A DNA stretch of 57,345 nt. Source: Lentimicrobiaceae bacterium. GTDB lineage: Bacteria > Bacteroidota > Bacteroidia > Bacteroidales > JAGNHN01. The notes beneath the pieces were generated by a model that saw only the letters and a list, made by a program, of their open reading frames with translations, made no database searches and was not told the origin of the DNA. The stretch spans positions 1-57,345 of the forward strand of contig JAGNHN010000018.1 of the NCBI GenBank assembly GCA_018001695.1. The letters run 5' to 3'. The translations under genes and the position numbers were made by a program. Positions 36,438 to 48,600 of this stretch are shown here, piece after piece (position 1 is the first letter of the stretch; the number at the start of each line of letters is the position of its first letter).

Positions 36438-38276
36438 ATGAAGTTTTTAAGTGGGTTCTATCGTAAATTCTTGGTTTTCTTATGCTTCCTCTTCTTAGCA
36501 GCTGGACTCTCAGCAGCTTCCGGGAAGAAGGAGGAGGCCCATGGGCAGAAGGCAGGCAGCAACGGCGCAATGCCCGCATGGCTTGGACAAGCCGACAGCG
36601 CCAGACTTGCAGGCAATATGGTCTATGCCGACAGCCTCGTATGCGCTGTCATTTGTGATCCGGAGATCATCTACGACAAAGCAGCCCTGTTGCTGGCCTA
36701 TAATTATTACTTCGAGTACTTCTATAAACCAGGTAACGATGAATTCTTTCTGACTTTCTCTGAGAATGCAGCGGAAAATGTAAAATGGCTGAAAGATGAT
36801 GCCTTGTCCCTGCGGACATACGTAAATCTGGCTTCCATGTACCGTGAGCGTTTTCAGTTGGATAAAGCCTTGGAATTCAGTTATAAGTCACTCTCGCTCG
36901 CAGAGCGCATGGATGGGAATACGGGGCGCATCGAAAGCTACCTGTTGATTGGCCAAAGCCTGGAAGCCTTGAACCGTAAAGTGGAAGCCTTCCAGCATTA
37001 CCTCAATGCCTTGTCACTGGTTAAACAAAGTGGAGATAAAGATCAGCTGCTGAAGACCTATAACCGACTGGCCCAGTTTTACAACATCAATAAAATCTAC
37101 GAGAAAGCGGTTGAGTATAAGCTCAGACAGATCGACCTGCTGCGGCAGCCTGAGGTCGTCGATTCCACAGCCCTGATGGAGGCCTATTACGACCTGGAGA
37201 CCTTTGGCTTCTATAATAAGGGCAGGCTGAACGAAGAGGCCCTGTTGCGCATCATCCGCTTTGCCGAAGCAAAAGGAAATCAACCCCTGCTGGAGAGCGG
37301 ACTGAGCCTTTTTCGCTCTTACCTGATCCAGATCGATGATGTTCCCCGCCTGTACAGGTTTTATGTGGAGGAGCAACCTGCTTATTTTGAATCACTCAGA
37401 ACAGAGAACCCCCTGACCTATGTTCGTGTGAAGGCCCTGTTTGCAGAATACCAGGCCGAGTATGACGCTGCCCATACCTTTTATCACCAGGCCGACAGCC
37501 TGATGCAGATCCAGGGGAATAAAGTCCTGCGGTCGCATTTTTACCTCAGGTACAGTGATTTCCTGAAGCGTCAGAACCAACTGCCGGCGGCCATCGACAA
37601 AGCTTATCTGGCCCTGATGGCTGCCCGTGAGGCATCCAATCTTGATTATGTCGACAAGGCAGGCCTCAGACTTGAAGAATTGTACAAGGAAACCGGGGAT
37701 TTTGCCAAAGCCCTGGCCTATGCTGTCCTGGTGCGTGATACCAGAGACAGCCTGCGCGAGCTGGCACGCAGCGAAGAATTGCTGATGATCGAGGTCGGTA
37801 ACGCCGAAAAAATTAAAGAGATAGAGGAAGAAAAGCTCCGGGAGGAAACAAGGCGAAGAAACAATATCCAGTACTCCGCCATTGTGGTCATCATTATCAT
37901 CCTCTTCCTGGTGCTAGTCATGTTAGCAAGCCTGCGCGTACCGAAATGGTCCATCCAGGCCCTGGGATTCTTCTCTTTTATCTTTTTCTTTGAATTCATC
38001 ATCCTCATCGCAGATTACCAGATCCATCACCTGACGCATGGTGAACCATGGAAAATATTGGGAATCAAAATTGTATTGATTGCATTCCTGCTTCCCTTCC
38101 ACCATTGGATCGAGCATAAGGTGGTTTCCTACCTCATCCGTAAACGCCTGATTAACCTGAGTGAATTTTCCCTGCGCCGGATTTGGGCAAAGATCCGCCA
38201 CAAACTGGCCCGACATGAGGAGTCCATGCCTCCTGATAAGGAAGTCAGCAGTTCGCCGCATACATCAGCAGGCTAA
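36438..38276 (+). CDS. TPR-repeat membrane protein without kinase domain
   Basis: This 612-residue protein has a signal peptide (FLVFLCFLFLAAGLSAAS). A periplasmic region of TPR-like helices (residues about 95-440, with LRTYVNLASMYRERFQLDKALEFS as a clear unit) is followed by a coiled coil (EKIKEIEEEKLREETRRRNN). Three membrane helices then follow (IVVIIIILFLVLVMLA, FFSFIFFFEFIILIADY, IVLIAFLLPFHHWI) and a basic tail. Bacteroidota have many TPR sensors of this shape linked to a kinase or HTH; here no output domain is visible, so it may signal through a partner. Confidence 0.85.
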   Translation: MKFLSGFYRKFLVFLCFLFLAAGLSAASGKKEEAHGQKAGSNGAMPAWLGQADSARLAGNMVYADSLVCAVICDPEIIYDKAALLLAYNYYFEYFYKPGNDEFFLTFSENAAENVKWLKDDALSLRTYVNLASMYRERFQLDKALEFSYKSLSLAERMDGNTGRIESYLLIGQSLEALNRKVEAFQHYLNALSLVKQSGDKDQLLKTYNRLAQFYNINKIYEKAVEYKLRQIDLLRQPEVVDSTALMEAYYDLETFGFYNKGRLNEEALLRIIRFAEAKGNQPLLESGLSLFRSYLIQIDDVPRLYRFYVEEQPAYFESLRTENPLTYVRVKALFAEYQAEYDAAHTFYHQADSLMQIQGNKVLRSHFYLRYSDFLKRQNQLPAAIDKAYLALMAAREASNLDYVDKAGLRLEELYKETGDFAKALAYAVLVRDTRDSLRELARSEELLMIEVGNAEKIKEIEEEKLREETRRRNNIQYSAIVVIIIILFLVLVMLASLRVPKWSIQALGFFSFIFFFEFIILIADYQIHHLTHGEPWKILGIKIVLIAFLLPFHHWIEHKVVSYLIRKRLINLSEFSLRRIWAKIRHKLARHEESMPPDKEVSSSPHTSAG

Positions 38277-38400
38277 CTCCCGGCCATCCTATCGTCAATA
38301 TAACCTATCGCCCATTCTTTCCTGCTTACTTAATGAATTAATGATAAGTATAGTTAGCAATATCATAAAATATTGTTATGTTAAAATAACAAAAAGGATA

Positions 38401-38408
38401 TATATTTG
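38401..38408 (+). promoter_or_regulatory. -7 element of the second DUF4143 ATPase gene
   Basis: TATATTTG is an exact TAnnTTTG match, 18 bp before the ATG at 38427. The region upstream is very AT-rich and holds TAAGTATAGTTA (38345-38356) and the small inverted repeat GTTAT/ATAAC at 38375-38390. Confidence 0.5.
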
Positions 38409-38426
38409 TAAAATAGAATTAACAAA

Positions 38427-39623
38427 ATGGATCAATTATATCAATTCTCAGCCACCAGGATAAGGTCAGTAAGCACGGATTTCAGAAGGTATTTGTTTGA
38501 CCTGATAAACTGGGACGATCGCCTCATCGCCATTAGCGGTGCCCGGGGGGTTGGAAAAACAACCATGCTGTTACAGTATATCAAACTGCGTTTGAGAAAA
38601 GATCCGGATGAAGTGATCTTCGTCAACATGGATGACCTGCACTTTTCAAAGACATCCCTGGTGACCTTTGCAGGCGATTTTGTTAAAAGAGGGGGAAAAT
38701 ACCTTTTCATGGACGAGATCCATAAATACCCGGCCTGGTCACCGGAAATCAAGAATATATATGATTATTATCCGGACCTTAAGTTGGTGATCACAGGATC
38801 ATCTGCCCTCGACATCTTCCGCGGTACCGCGGACCTCAGTCGCCGTGCCATGGTGTACAACCTGCATGGACTTTCATTCCGGGAGTTTATTCTGCTGAAG
38901 CATAAAAAGGACCTCCCGGTTATTTCTTTGGAGCAATTATTACATGAGCCAGCCCGGCATACTGCAACTATTCTGGAGGCTGTTAAACCTATCAAGTTGT
39001 TCGAGGACTACCTTGAATCAGGTTATTATCCTTACTTCATGGAAGGAGAAAAAGGGTACCATACCCGCATGAGACAAACGGTCAACCAGGTTCTGGAATC
39101 AGACCTTCCTGCCGTTGAAAACATGGATTATCAGGCTGTATTTCACTTAAAGCGCTTGTTATCAGTGATAACAGAGATCGTGCCCTTCAAGCCTAATATT
39201 CATAAGCTCAGTCGGCAATTGGGATTGAGCCGGCCGACCCTGATGAAGTACCTGAGCCTGCTTGAACGTGCTAACCTCCTCATGCTGCTTCAACCCAATA
39301 CGCATGGAATCAGCCGGATGAACAAACCGGAGAAAATCTATCTTAATAATACCAACCTGATGTTTGCCCTGACAGATGGAACTGTCAACAAGGGCACGCT
39401 GAGGGAGACATTTTTCCTCAACCAGGTAGCCTCTCATTCTCATGTCCGTGGAGCAGAAAAGGGTGATTTTCTGATCGATGGGAAGTATACAGTGGAGGTA
39501 GGCGGCAGGAATAAGCCTGGAAGGCAGGTGGAAGGCATCCCCAATGCCTTCATCGCCGCCGACAACATAGAACATCCCCATGGGAACATGATTCCCTTGT
39601 GGTTATTTGGTTTTTTATACTGA
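38427..39623 (+). CDS. AAA-family ATPase with DUF4143 domain (second copy)
   Basis: This 398-residue protein has Walker A GARGVGKTTML, Walker B YLFMDEIHKYPAW and sensor VITGSSALDIFRGTADLSRR. A winged-helix-like segment follows (LSRQLGLSRPTLMKYLSLLERANLL), then the C-terminal DUF4143 nuclease-like region (GDFLIDGKYTVEVGGR). It is only distantly similar to the copy at 34480-35700, so it is not a recent duplicate. It converges on the giant surface-protein gene with 19 bp between stops. Confidence 0.9.
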   Translation: MDQLYQFSATRIRSVSTDFRRYLFDLINWDDRLIAISGARGVGKTTMLLQYIKLRLRKDPDEVIFVNMDDLHFSKTSLVTFAGDFVKRGGKYLFMDEIHKYPAWSPEIKNIYDYYPDLKLVITGSSALDIFRGTADLSRRAMVYNLHGLSFREFILLKHKKDLPVISLEQLLHEPARHTATILEAVKPIKLFEDYLESGYYPYFMEGEKGYHTRMRQTVNQVLESDLPAVENMDYQAVFHLKRLLSVITEIVPFKPNIHKLSRQLGLSRPTLMKYLSLLERANLLMLLQPNTHGISRMNKPEKIYLNNTNLMFALTDGTVNKGTLRETFFLNQVASHSHVRGAEKGDFLIDGKYTVEVGGRNKPGRQVEGIPNAFIAADNIEHPHGNMIPLWLFGFLY

Positions 39624-39642
39624 TCGCAAAACCCTCAATTCC

Positions 39643-42600
39643 TTACCGGATCAAAACCACATGACCTGTCTTGCGGTTCCGCAGGTACACCTGCCGGTCG
39701 GCCTGACCGGTGTAGTGGATGACGTAGTGGTATACGCCGCCCGGACACGGTTGTCCCCTGAAAGTGCCATCCCAGGGCTGGTCAATCTGATCGGATTCGA
39801 AGACCATTTCCCCCCATCGGTTGTAAATCACGATGTTGTAGGCCTGCAATGAGGTCGATGCCTTGGGTTCAAAGTAGTCGTTGATGCCATCACCGGTGGG
39901 GGTAAAGGCATTGGGAACCCATAACAGGGTGCATTCAAAGATCTCCACGGTGTCCGATGCAGAACAGCGGCCGTTGTTGGCTTCGACCCAATAAATCCCA
40001 GGCAGGGTGACCTGGTATTCAGGCCATTCGCTGCCATCCTGCCATTGGAGGGTTGTAAACGGGTCATCGATCGTGACTTTCAACAGGATGACTTCACCCA
40101 GACAAAGGTAGCGGTCTCTCCCCAGGTCGACCATGGGCCGCTCCAATACGATCAGCTGGAAATCACGGGTCGACTGGCAGCCGGCTACTGACACACCGGT
40201 GAGGGTGTAAGTGGTGGTTTGTGATGGACTGGCCGTGACCAGTGGTCCCTGGGTGGTGCTCAATCCCTGCGCCGGCCACCAGGTGTACTGGCTGGCACCG
40301 CTGGCCTGGACCGGTATGGCATCGCCTTCACAGAGGATAGTGTCAGGCATCTGCAATCCAAGGATTGGAAGCGGGTGTACGGTAATGGTAAAGAGCAGGC
40401 TGTCGATACAGCCAGCCGGACTGGTAGCCCGGATCCGGAAATCTCCGGTAGCGGTTGGGAAGGCTTTAACGGTATTGCCCGTAGTAACGGAAAGATCGGC
40501 CGCCGGGCTCCATTCATAGAGCATCGCGCCACCGGCCTGCAGGGTGATGGTGTCTCCTTCACACAGGGATGGGGCCGGTGGGTTCAGGGTGATCACAGGA
40601 AGGGGTGCAACATTCACCTGAACGGTGTCCATATCATGACAGAGGCCACGGCTTACCATTACCACGTAAGTTTGACTGGCGTTGAGCACCGCCCATGGGT
40701 TGGGAATATTGGGGTCACTGAGCCCGGTTGCGGGCGTCCACAGGTAGCTGTCTCCTCCGCTGGCATGCAGCCAGGCGGTATCACCTTCACATAGCGTCGT
40801 ATCCAGTCCGGCATAAGCAACGGGGAGGGGGATGACAAAGATATCGAGGCTGTCGGTGGCACTGCATCCATTGGCTGTTACAGTTACATAATATCGTGTT
40901 GTGTCCTGGGGTGAGGCCAGGGGATTGGGGATGTTGACCGCACTCAAACCCGCGGCAGGTGCCCACAGATAGCTTGTTCCACCTCCGGCCAGGAGCGGGA
41001 TGGTATCGCCGGCACAGATCGCGGTATCCTGACCGAGGCTAATCACCGGCAGGGGGACGATGGTAACCTGCACACTTTCTGTGGCCTGGCAGTTCCCCTG
41101 GCTGATGGTCACCGAATAGGTTGTTGTAACAGCCGGCTGAACGGTGACACTGGCTGTTGAAGCCGGTGGCACAGTGCTCCATGCATAGGTGCTGCCACCT
41201 GTTGCTGTGAGGGTGACACTTTGACCGGCGCACAGGCTGGTATCCGGACTGACGCCCACGCCGCTGAGTGTTATGATCTGTACGACAGCATTATCGGTGG
41301 CAGTGCAACCGTTCTCAGTGACGGTGACGGTATAGGTTGTGGTTACCAATGGTTTGGCCCAGGGGTTGGAGATATTACCGGCACTCAGGCTGCTGACAGG
41401 TGACCATTGGTAAGCGGTGCCGCCGCCTGCCTGCAACTGGACGGAATCTCCCAGGCATAGCGTGGTATCCGGGCCACAGCTCACCAGCGGCAGGGGACGC
41501 ACCGTCACCAGCACACTGTCGCGGGCCGTACAGCCGTTCTGCGTGACCGTCAGGTGGTACCAGGTGGTAGCAGCGGGACTGGCAACGGGATTTGAGATAT
41601 TGACGTTGCTGAGGCCGGCAGCAGGAGCCCATTGATAGGTTGTTCCACCGCTGCCCAGCAGCTGCACACTGCCTCCGGCACAAAAGCCCGTATCCGGACC
41701 GGCATTGGCCACCGGACTGGTAATGATGCTGATGCTCAATTGTCCGCTAAGGGTGTCATCACAACCCGTCAGGGTATCCCTGGCATAAACCCTGTAGGTT
41801 CCTGCCGTTGAGAAGAGTCCGAAGTCCAGGGCGGATCCGCTGCCGGGCAGGTCGACCACCACAGGATTGCCGTTATGCAGCAGGGTATAGGCAACATGAG
41901 CCTGGGATCCGGCCAGTCCGATATGTACACCTGAGTCGGCCGAGCAATAGGCACCTCCTCCGGTCAGGCCGTAATGCATGGGCAAAGCATGCACGTTGAT
42001 CTGCACACTGGCCGTATCCATGCAGGCGACAGAATCGATGATGATGAAACTGACCGTTGCGAGGCCTGGTCCCGCAAGCGCGGGATCGAAATAGTTGCCC
42101 GCCAGACCCGGCCCGATGAACCATCCCAGTCCGGCGGCCGGAGTGAGCCCGATCAATCCACCATCCACGCATGTCTCGTTGGTGTCGGCACTCAGGCTGC
42201 TGACCGGACGGGGCCATACGGTGATCGTGGCCGTGTCGGTGCCCGTACACCCTCTGCCATCTGTGACACTCAGATTGTAAATACCCGTTGCCCAGTAGCT
42301 TACGTTATATAATACCGTGTCATGAACATAGGCCGTAAACCCGGCCGGCCCACTCCAGGTATAGGAATATGCCGGGATGGTGGGTATATTGATCATGGCC
42401 GATAAGGGGATATTGCCCCCATCGCAGATCACCGTGGTCGCCACGAGGGCCACCTGGGGTCTTGGGTAGACCTGGATCTGGATCAGGGTGTCGCGGAACA
42501 GCCCGGTCAGCTGGTCTGTAACCCTGACGGTAAAAGCGGTGTTCGAAACCGGATAGGCCAGGGGTTGGCGCAGGCTGGAATCGTTGAGCAGGGCCGGAGG

Positions 42601-45600
42601 TGTCCAGGAATAGGTGTAATATCCGCTCCCTCCTCCGGCGGTGACACTAAGCTGAACAGTATCTCCCTGACACACCAGGGCAGGTTGCGCGCTGATCTGC
42701 AGGATGGTCAACGGACTGCTGCTGACTGTCACAATCATGGTGTCCCTGTCGATGCAGCCGGTCAGGGTATCGGTGATGGTGAGCACGAAAGGTGTAGTGA
42801 GACCCAAAGGTAAGGTCGTGGGCATCAAAACATTGGGATTGATGAGCCAGGCCGAAGGCTGCCAGTCAATATGCAGGCGGTTGCCGGTGGCGGAGCCGTA
42901 GAGTGTGGTATCATTTCCGGCCGAGAGGCTGAGGTCGGGGCCGGCATTCGCGACAGGGGCATGGTGTACGATGGTGGACATCATCGTATCATCCTGGCAG
43001 CCATGCAAAGTGGAAACGCTGTAGGTGATGCTGATACCAGCCCCGAAGCCGGCGGTGGCAGGATTGAAGAGGGCCAGACCAGGTCCAAGATTTGTAATCC
43101 CCGGCCCGCTGAAGGTTCCGGTGGGTGGACTTCCGAAGAGCGTGTCAATAGGACTGTTTTCACAATATGCCTGCTCCAGACCCAGGATACGTGCCGTGTC
43201 GACGGGATAAACCGTAAGCTTGACCAGGGTGTCACTGTAACAGCCAAAAGGTCCGAATGCGCCATAGGTGATGAAGTGGGTGCCGGGTCCCGCAACTGCG
43301 GGATTAAAATAGCCTGTGCCATTTCCAAGGTCTGTCATCCCCGCTCCGGTATACCACCCGGTTTGTATCGAGAAGCCCTGAACCGTATCCACAGGATCGT
43401 TCAGGCAATAATCCACCTGGAAGCCACTGACCCCTACCACGGGGGCAGGATAAATGGTTACCTGGCTGGTTTGCTGGAAGGTACATCCTAAGCCGTCGAT
43501 GAAGGTAAAAGCATAATTGCCGGCCTGGGCCGTGGAATTGGCCTGGACCATCACATCATACAGATTGACCTGAAAACCCTGAGGCCCGGACCAGAAATAG
43601 GTATGTGGCTGGGGTGGCTGGGGAAAAGCCAGGTTGAGGTCTGCCAGCAGGAAGAAGGTATCACCCTGACAGACGGGTGATGTGTTGAAAATGAGGAGCT
43701 GGGGCAGGGGAAGTGCATCGATATAGACCGAGTCGGTATCGCTGCATCCATGGATATCATACACCGTAACAGTTATAAACCCGCTGCCCTGTACCGTCCA
43801 TTGGACGCTGCCGGAGCCCTGGGGCGGAAGGGTATCCCATTGATACATCACACCTCCACTGGCGTCCAGGGGGATTTCCTCTCCGTCACATACGGTAGCG
43901 CCCCCCGAAGCCTGGGCAAGGGGTGGCGTCCAGACCTGGATGGGAACCAAAGCTGTGTCGCTGTTAAAGCTATCATAAACAATCAATTGCATGGTAAAAG
44001 AGGACCATGGCGTGAGGTAGGGGCTGGTCAGGGTGGAATGGATTCCTCCGCCCAGCGTATCCCAGCGGTATTGCACATTACCCGCACCGCCATTGATGGT
44101 CGCAAGAAGCTGCATGCTATCCCCGGGACAAACGGCTGGCGGGTCGGTCCATACCATCATGATTTCCAGTGGTCCACCGCTCACCCAGACGGTCATGCTG
44201 TCCCTGCCGCTGCAACCCGTCACCAGGTCGTTCACTTCCAGATTGAAAACCGTCGTGGCAGTAAGGGCTTGTGTTTGCGGCTGCATCACAGCCGGATTGA
44301 TTAGCAGGCCGGCCGGTTCCCATAGGTAGGAAAACGGTCCGCTGCTTCCACCGGCCCCACCATACAGCATGGTATCACCGCCGAAAGGTATGAGCAGATC
44401 GGGGCCTGCCAGGGCCTGGACAGCCGGGTGCAGGTTGATGTGCACCATTTCTGCCGCTGTACAGCCATGCACCGAACTGACTGTGACCGTGTAGGAAGTG
44501 GCCAATGGTGGGGCTACCCAGATGGAAGTGCCGGTGGCACCGTTACTCCATGTATAGGATGCACCGCCACCCGCTTGCAGCTGCACGCTGTCGCCCGGAC
44601 AGATGGTCGTATCCGGCCCGACAACGGGTATGGGCAGGGGATAATGCAGGATATGCAGGACAGTATCCCACACGATGTAACACCCGCTCTGGGTATCCGC
44701 CGCCAGAAAGCGGTAATGGCCACTGTGCCCTGCAGATGGTACGCCGAAAAACAAGGTATCGTTATTGCCGGTCAATGGCTGGCCCTGAGGAAGACCGTTC
44801 AGGGTATCAAATAATTGATAAGAAATTCCTGACTGACTGTTAATCAATAATATATAAGCTGTATCATGCTCGCAGGCAGGGGTGTGTAAGGGCTCCGGAT
44901 GACCAGGAGGTCCGGGCGTCAGGGGAAGCGGGTGTACCAGCAAATGAAGGCGGTTGATGCTGTCGCATCCATAGGCTCCGCTCAGCGAATCATCATATAT
45001 GCCACTGTTATACAGGTAATTACCCGCAAAGAAAATGCTATCTCCCTGACACAGGGTATCATAGTGATCCACCACCAGGGGTGGGATGACAGTTATGAGG
45101 AGTTCCAGGGTGTCAAAACAATTGTTTCCCCGCGCAATAAACTGATAGCTTGTGTTTTGGTTTGGTGTCAACGTGACTTGTGGCGGACTGAGGGGGTTCC
45201 CGTTGATCCACCAGGTATTGGCAAACTGGGTAGGTGCCAGGTTGATCAGGGTGCTTTCGCCCTGGCAGATCAGGGTATCGCCTGTAAAATCAATAATGGG
45301 TTTCCGCCTGACGATAACGTTACTTGTTGCAGTATTGCGGCAGCCCCGGCCATCCGTCACGGTGACATGATATTGGCCTGCGTGGCTTAAGGCAGCCGGA
45401 TGGCGATGCGCCGGATTCCCGGTTCCTGTATAGCCGGCCGGTCCACTCCAGGCATACAGGTATGGACCCACAGTTGGGACTGTCAGTGTGGCTTGCAGGT
45501 GTATACTGTCCTGCTCGCAAACACTCGCATTTTGGGCTGTAACCTCCGGACTTGGATAAGTCGGAGCGTAAAAGTAGCTGGTATCAGCCAGTCCTGTGAT

Positions 45601-48600
45601 GGTATCCGTCACCGTAATGCTGATATAGGTGAGGGAGGCAATGGGGATGATGGCGCCGGTATGGCTGGCGTCGGGATGGGTGAAGATAGGCTGCAGGGCG
45701 TTGCTCCACCAATTGTACACAAACTGTCCCGATCCCCCGCTTACTAATACTTCCAGCCACATGGTATCGCCGGGGCATACAGTATCCGGGTTTCTGAGGA
45801 TTTCCAGAATGGCCAGCGGCCCGCCGGTGACATGGACCACCATGCTGTCGGCCGCACTGCAGCCACTAAAAGGATCTGTTGCGGTGATCTGGAACAGGGT
45901 GGTTTGCTGCAGGGGCGTTGTTGTGCTGGATAATTGGGTGGGATTCAGTACGAGGGCAGTTGGTGTCCATTGATAATCAAAGATATCCCAGGGGTTGACG
46001 AACCCGTAAACCTGGGCGGTGGTGTTGAACAGCACGGTGGTATCCGGCCCTGCCTGTATTTGCGGCAGGCTGAAAACCTCTATCCAGGCTTCTTCATCGG
46101 TCATGCACCCCAGGCTGTCGGTGACCTCCAGGTTCAGGTAATAGAAACCACCACCGGCTGAGAACCAAGGATCTGCCACAGCAGGAGCAGACAAGGTATA
46201 GGTGCCGGGTCCGCTCCAGGCATACTGCAGCGGAGCAATCCCCCCGCTGATCTGCGGCAACAATTGGATGCTATCCCCTTCACACAGTGCAAAAGCCGGT
46301 GGAAAAGTGATGGTTGGCAGGGGATTGAGGTTGATAACCAGGGGGCTGGAGGTGTCCCGGCAACCATCCATCGTGCTGGCAACCACGGAATAAGCACCGG
46401 GTGCAACGGCATACAGGACGGGGCCTACGACATTCAGGGACGTACTGTCCAGGAACCACTCGAGCATGTATCCCGGCATATGGTAGGCCTGGATCAGGAT
46501 GCTGTCTCCCGCGCAGATGAGGGTGTCGCCACCACTGATAATGAGGGAATTAGCCGCAGGCAAGAGGCTGATGGTCATGGTGTCGACCGTCAGTGAAAAG
46601 CAGTAATGTGTGGTATCAAAGGCTTCGACCCAATACTGTCCCGGCAGGCCCTGGGGGCCAAACGACAGCGGTGAGCCGTTGCCAAATAGGCTGGGCGGGA
46701 TGGGTACACCATTGTGGAAGAGGGTATATTGCACCCCTACTTCCGAACCACTTAAAATCATGGGGGTTGTGAGACCCGGACAAAGGGCCGTATCAGGCGG
46801 CAGGCTGAAGGCCTGAGGGGCCGGTGTGACATTCAGCAGGCGAAAACCCATCACACTATCGCCGGTCACGATGTCCGTTACGGTCAGACCGATCAGGCCG
46901 GTGGAAACCAGTCCTGCCATGGGCTGTGCCGCAAAGGGATTATTGAAAAGCCCGGCAGGCGACCAGGTATAGGCATACTGCCCGGTGCCGCCCGCCATGA
47001 AAGCCGTCAACAGGCAACTGTCCCCCTCGCAGAGCAGACTCTGGCTGGCTCCGATAGAGTCCAGGCTCAGGGGTCCGCCGGTAACCGTAAATACAACGTC
47101 ATCGGTATCCGTGCAGGCGTTGGCATCCGTCACTTCCAGGCTGAAGGTCTGGGTGGCTGTCAGGGGTAAGGTGCTTGTGGCCGCCTGGGATGGGCTGGAC
47201 ACCAGTCCCGGTGGTGACCACTGGAATTGATATGGGGGAAGTCCTGCTGTCCCCTGCCCATTCAGCACAGCGGCATCCCCATAGTTGAGGGTGCTGTCGT
47301 TGCCGGCATAGGCCAGGGGCAGCGGATGAACCAACAAAGAGACCGGACTGCGTGGGCTCAGGCAGTTGTTGCTGTCGAGCATGGCGGCGTAGTAGGTGTA
47401 GGTGCCGGACACATTGCTGCCCGGGTCGTAGCTCGGCCCGGTGAATAAAGGCGTTCCTCCGCTCGACTGGCCATACCAGTTGGCCTGCCCGTTGCCCGTA
47501 GCGGTGAGCTGGACAGCCGATCCAGCACATACCGTATCACCCATTACCACCGGAGCCGCCGGCTTCGGATGAACCGTGACGGTACCGTTGATGAACTCAA
47601 GGGGATAAGCCACCAAAGTGTCAAAATTGACGAAGGTAAATGCTGTGTTCCACGTAAATTGAAAGCTACCTCCCTGCGATATTAGCCTGATCTTGAAGAG
47701 TGTATCACTACCGGTAAAGGGCAGTGGTACTGAAAGGCTGGTCCATTGAATATTGAGACTGCCGTTGTTATTGGTATGAAAGACAAGAGATGGTGAGGGA
47801 AATCCGGGATGGAATTGTGTTAAAAAAGAGAAGCTAGCAATGCCGGCATTCGCAGGAAGGACATTCAGGTAGAATCCCAAGGCAGCAACACTGTCAAAAC
47901 CCAGGGCAATGACGGGAACCAGGACCGTGTCTCCGCAAACGCTGAACGACCCGATCTGTAGTGTGATCGTATCTTTTGTATTAACAGTAATCACCACGCT
48001 ATCCACTCCCTGGCATTGTCCATTGTCCACCGTCAGGTAATAGGTGGTGGTTATCAGGGGATTGACTGTGGTATTGGCGGTGGAGGCGCCGGTGCTCCAC
48101 TGATAAGGAGGGCCGCCGCTGCCGTAGAGCGTGGCGCTTTGTCCTTTGAGGATGGTCTGATCCGGACCTGCATTGGCATTGGGAAGGGGAAGGACCTGCA
48201 CCATCACGGGCGTGGTGGTGTCGGCGCAATAATGGGATACAATGCAGCGGTATTGCCGCGGCTGGGCGGGGTTCTGGGCCGTAAAGCTGAGCAGAGGCCC
48301 CAATCCTCCGTTATAACCCCCTCCGGTGGCATCCTGCCAGATGCTGCCTGTGGCGGTATCAGCATATTGCCATCGAAACGCCGTCGCCGTAGGTGCATCC
48401 ACGAGGAGTTCCACAGGGTCCTGCAGGCAAAAGCTCAGGAGGGGAGGCGGTTGCGACAGGATGGGAGGCGGTGATACCAGCTTTGCCAGGCCATCCAGCC
48501 AGGATACACCTGGGATCAGCAAGGCGGAAGCATCAAAGAGCTCACTGCCAGGCGCGAAAGCCAGGGCTGTGGTTCCACCATTAAGGTTGTAGCGTATAGT

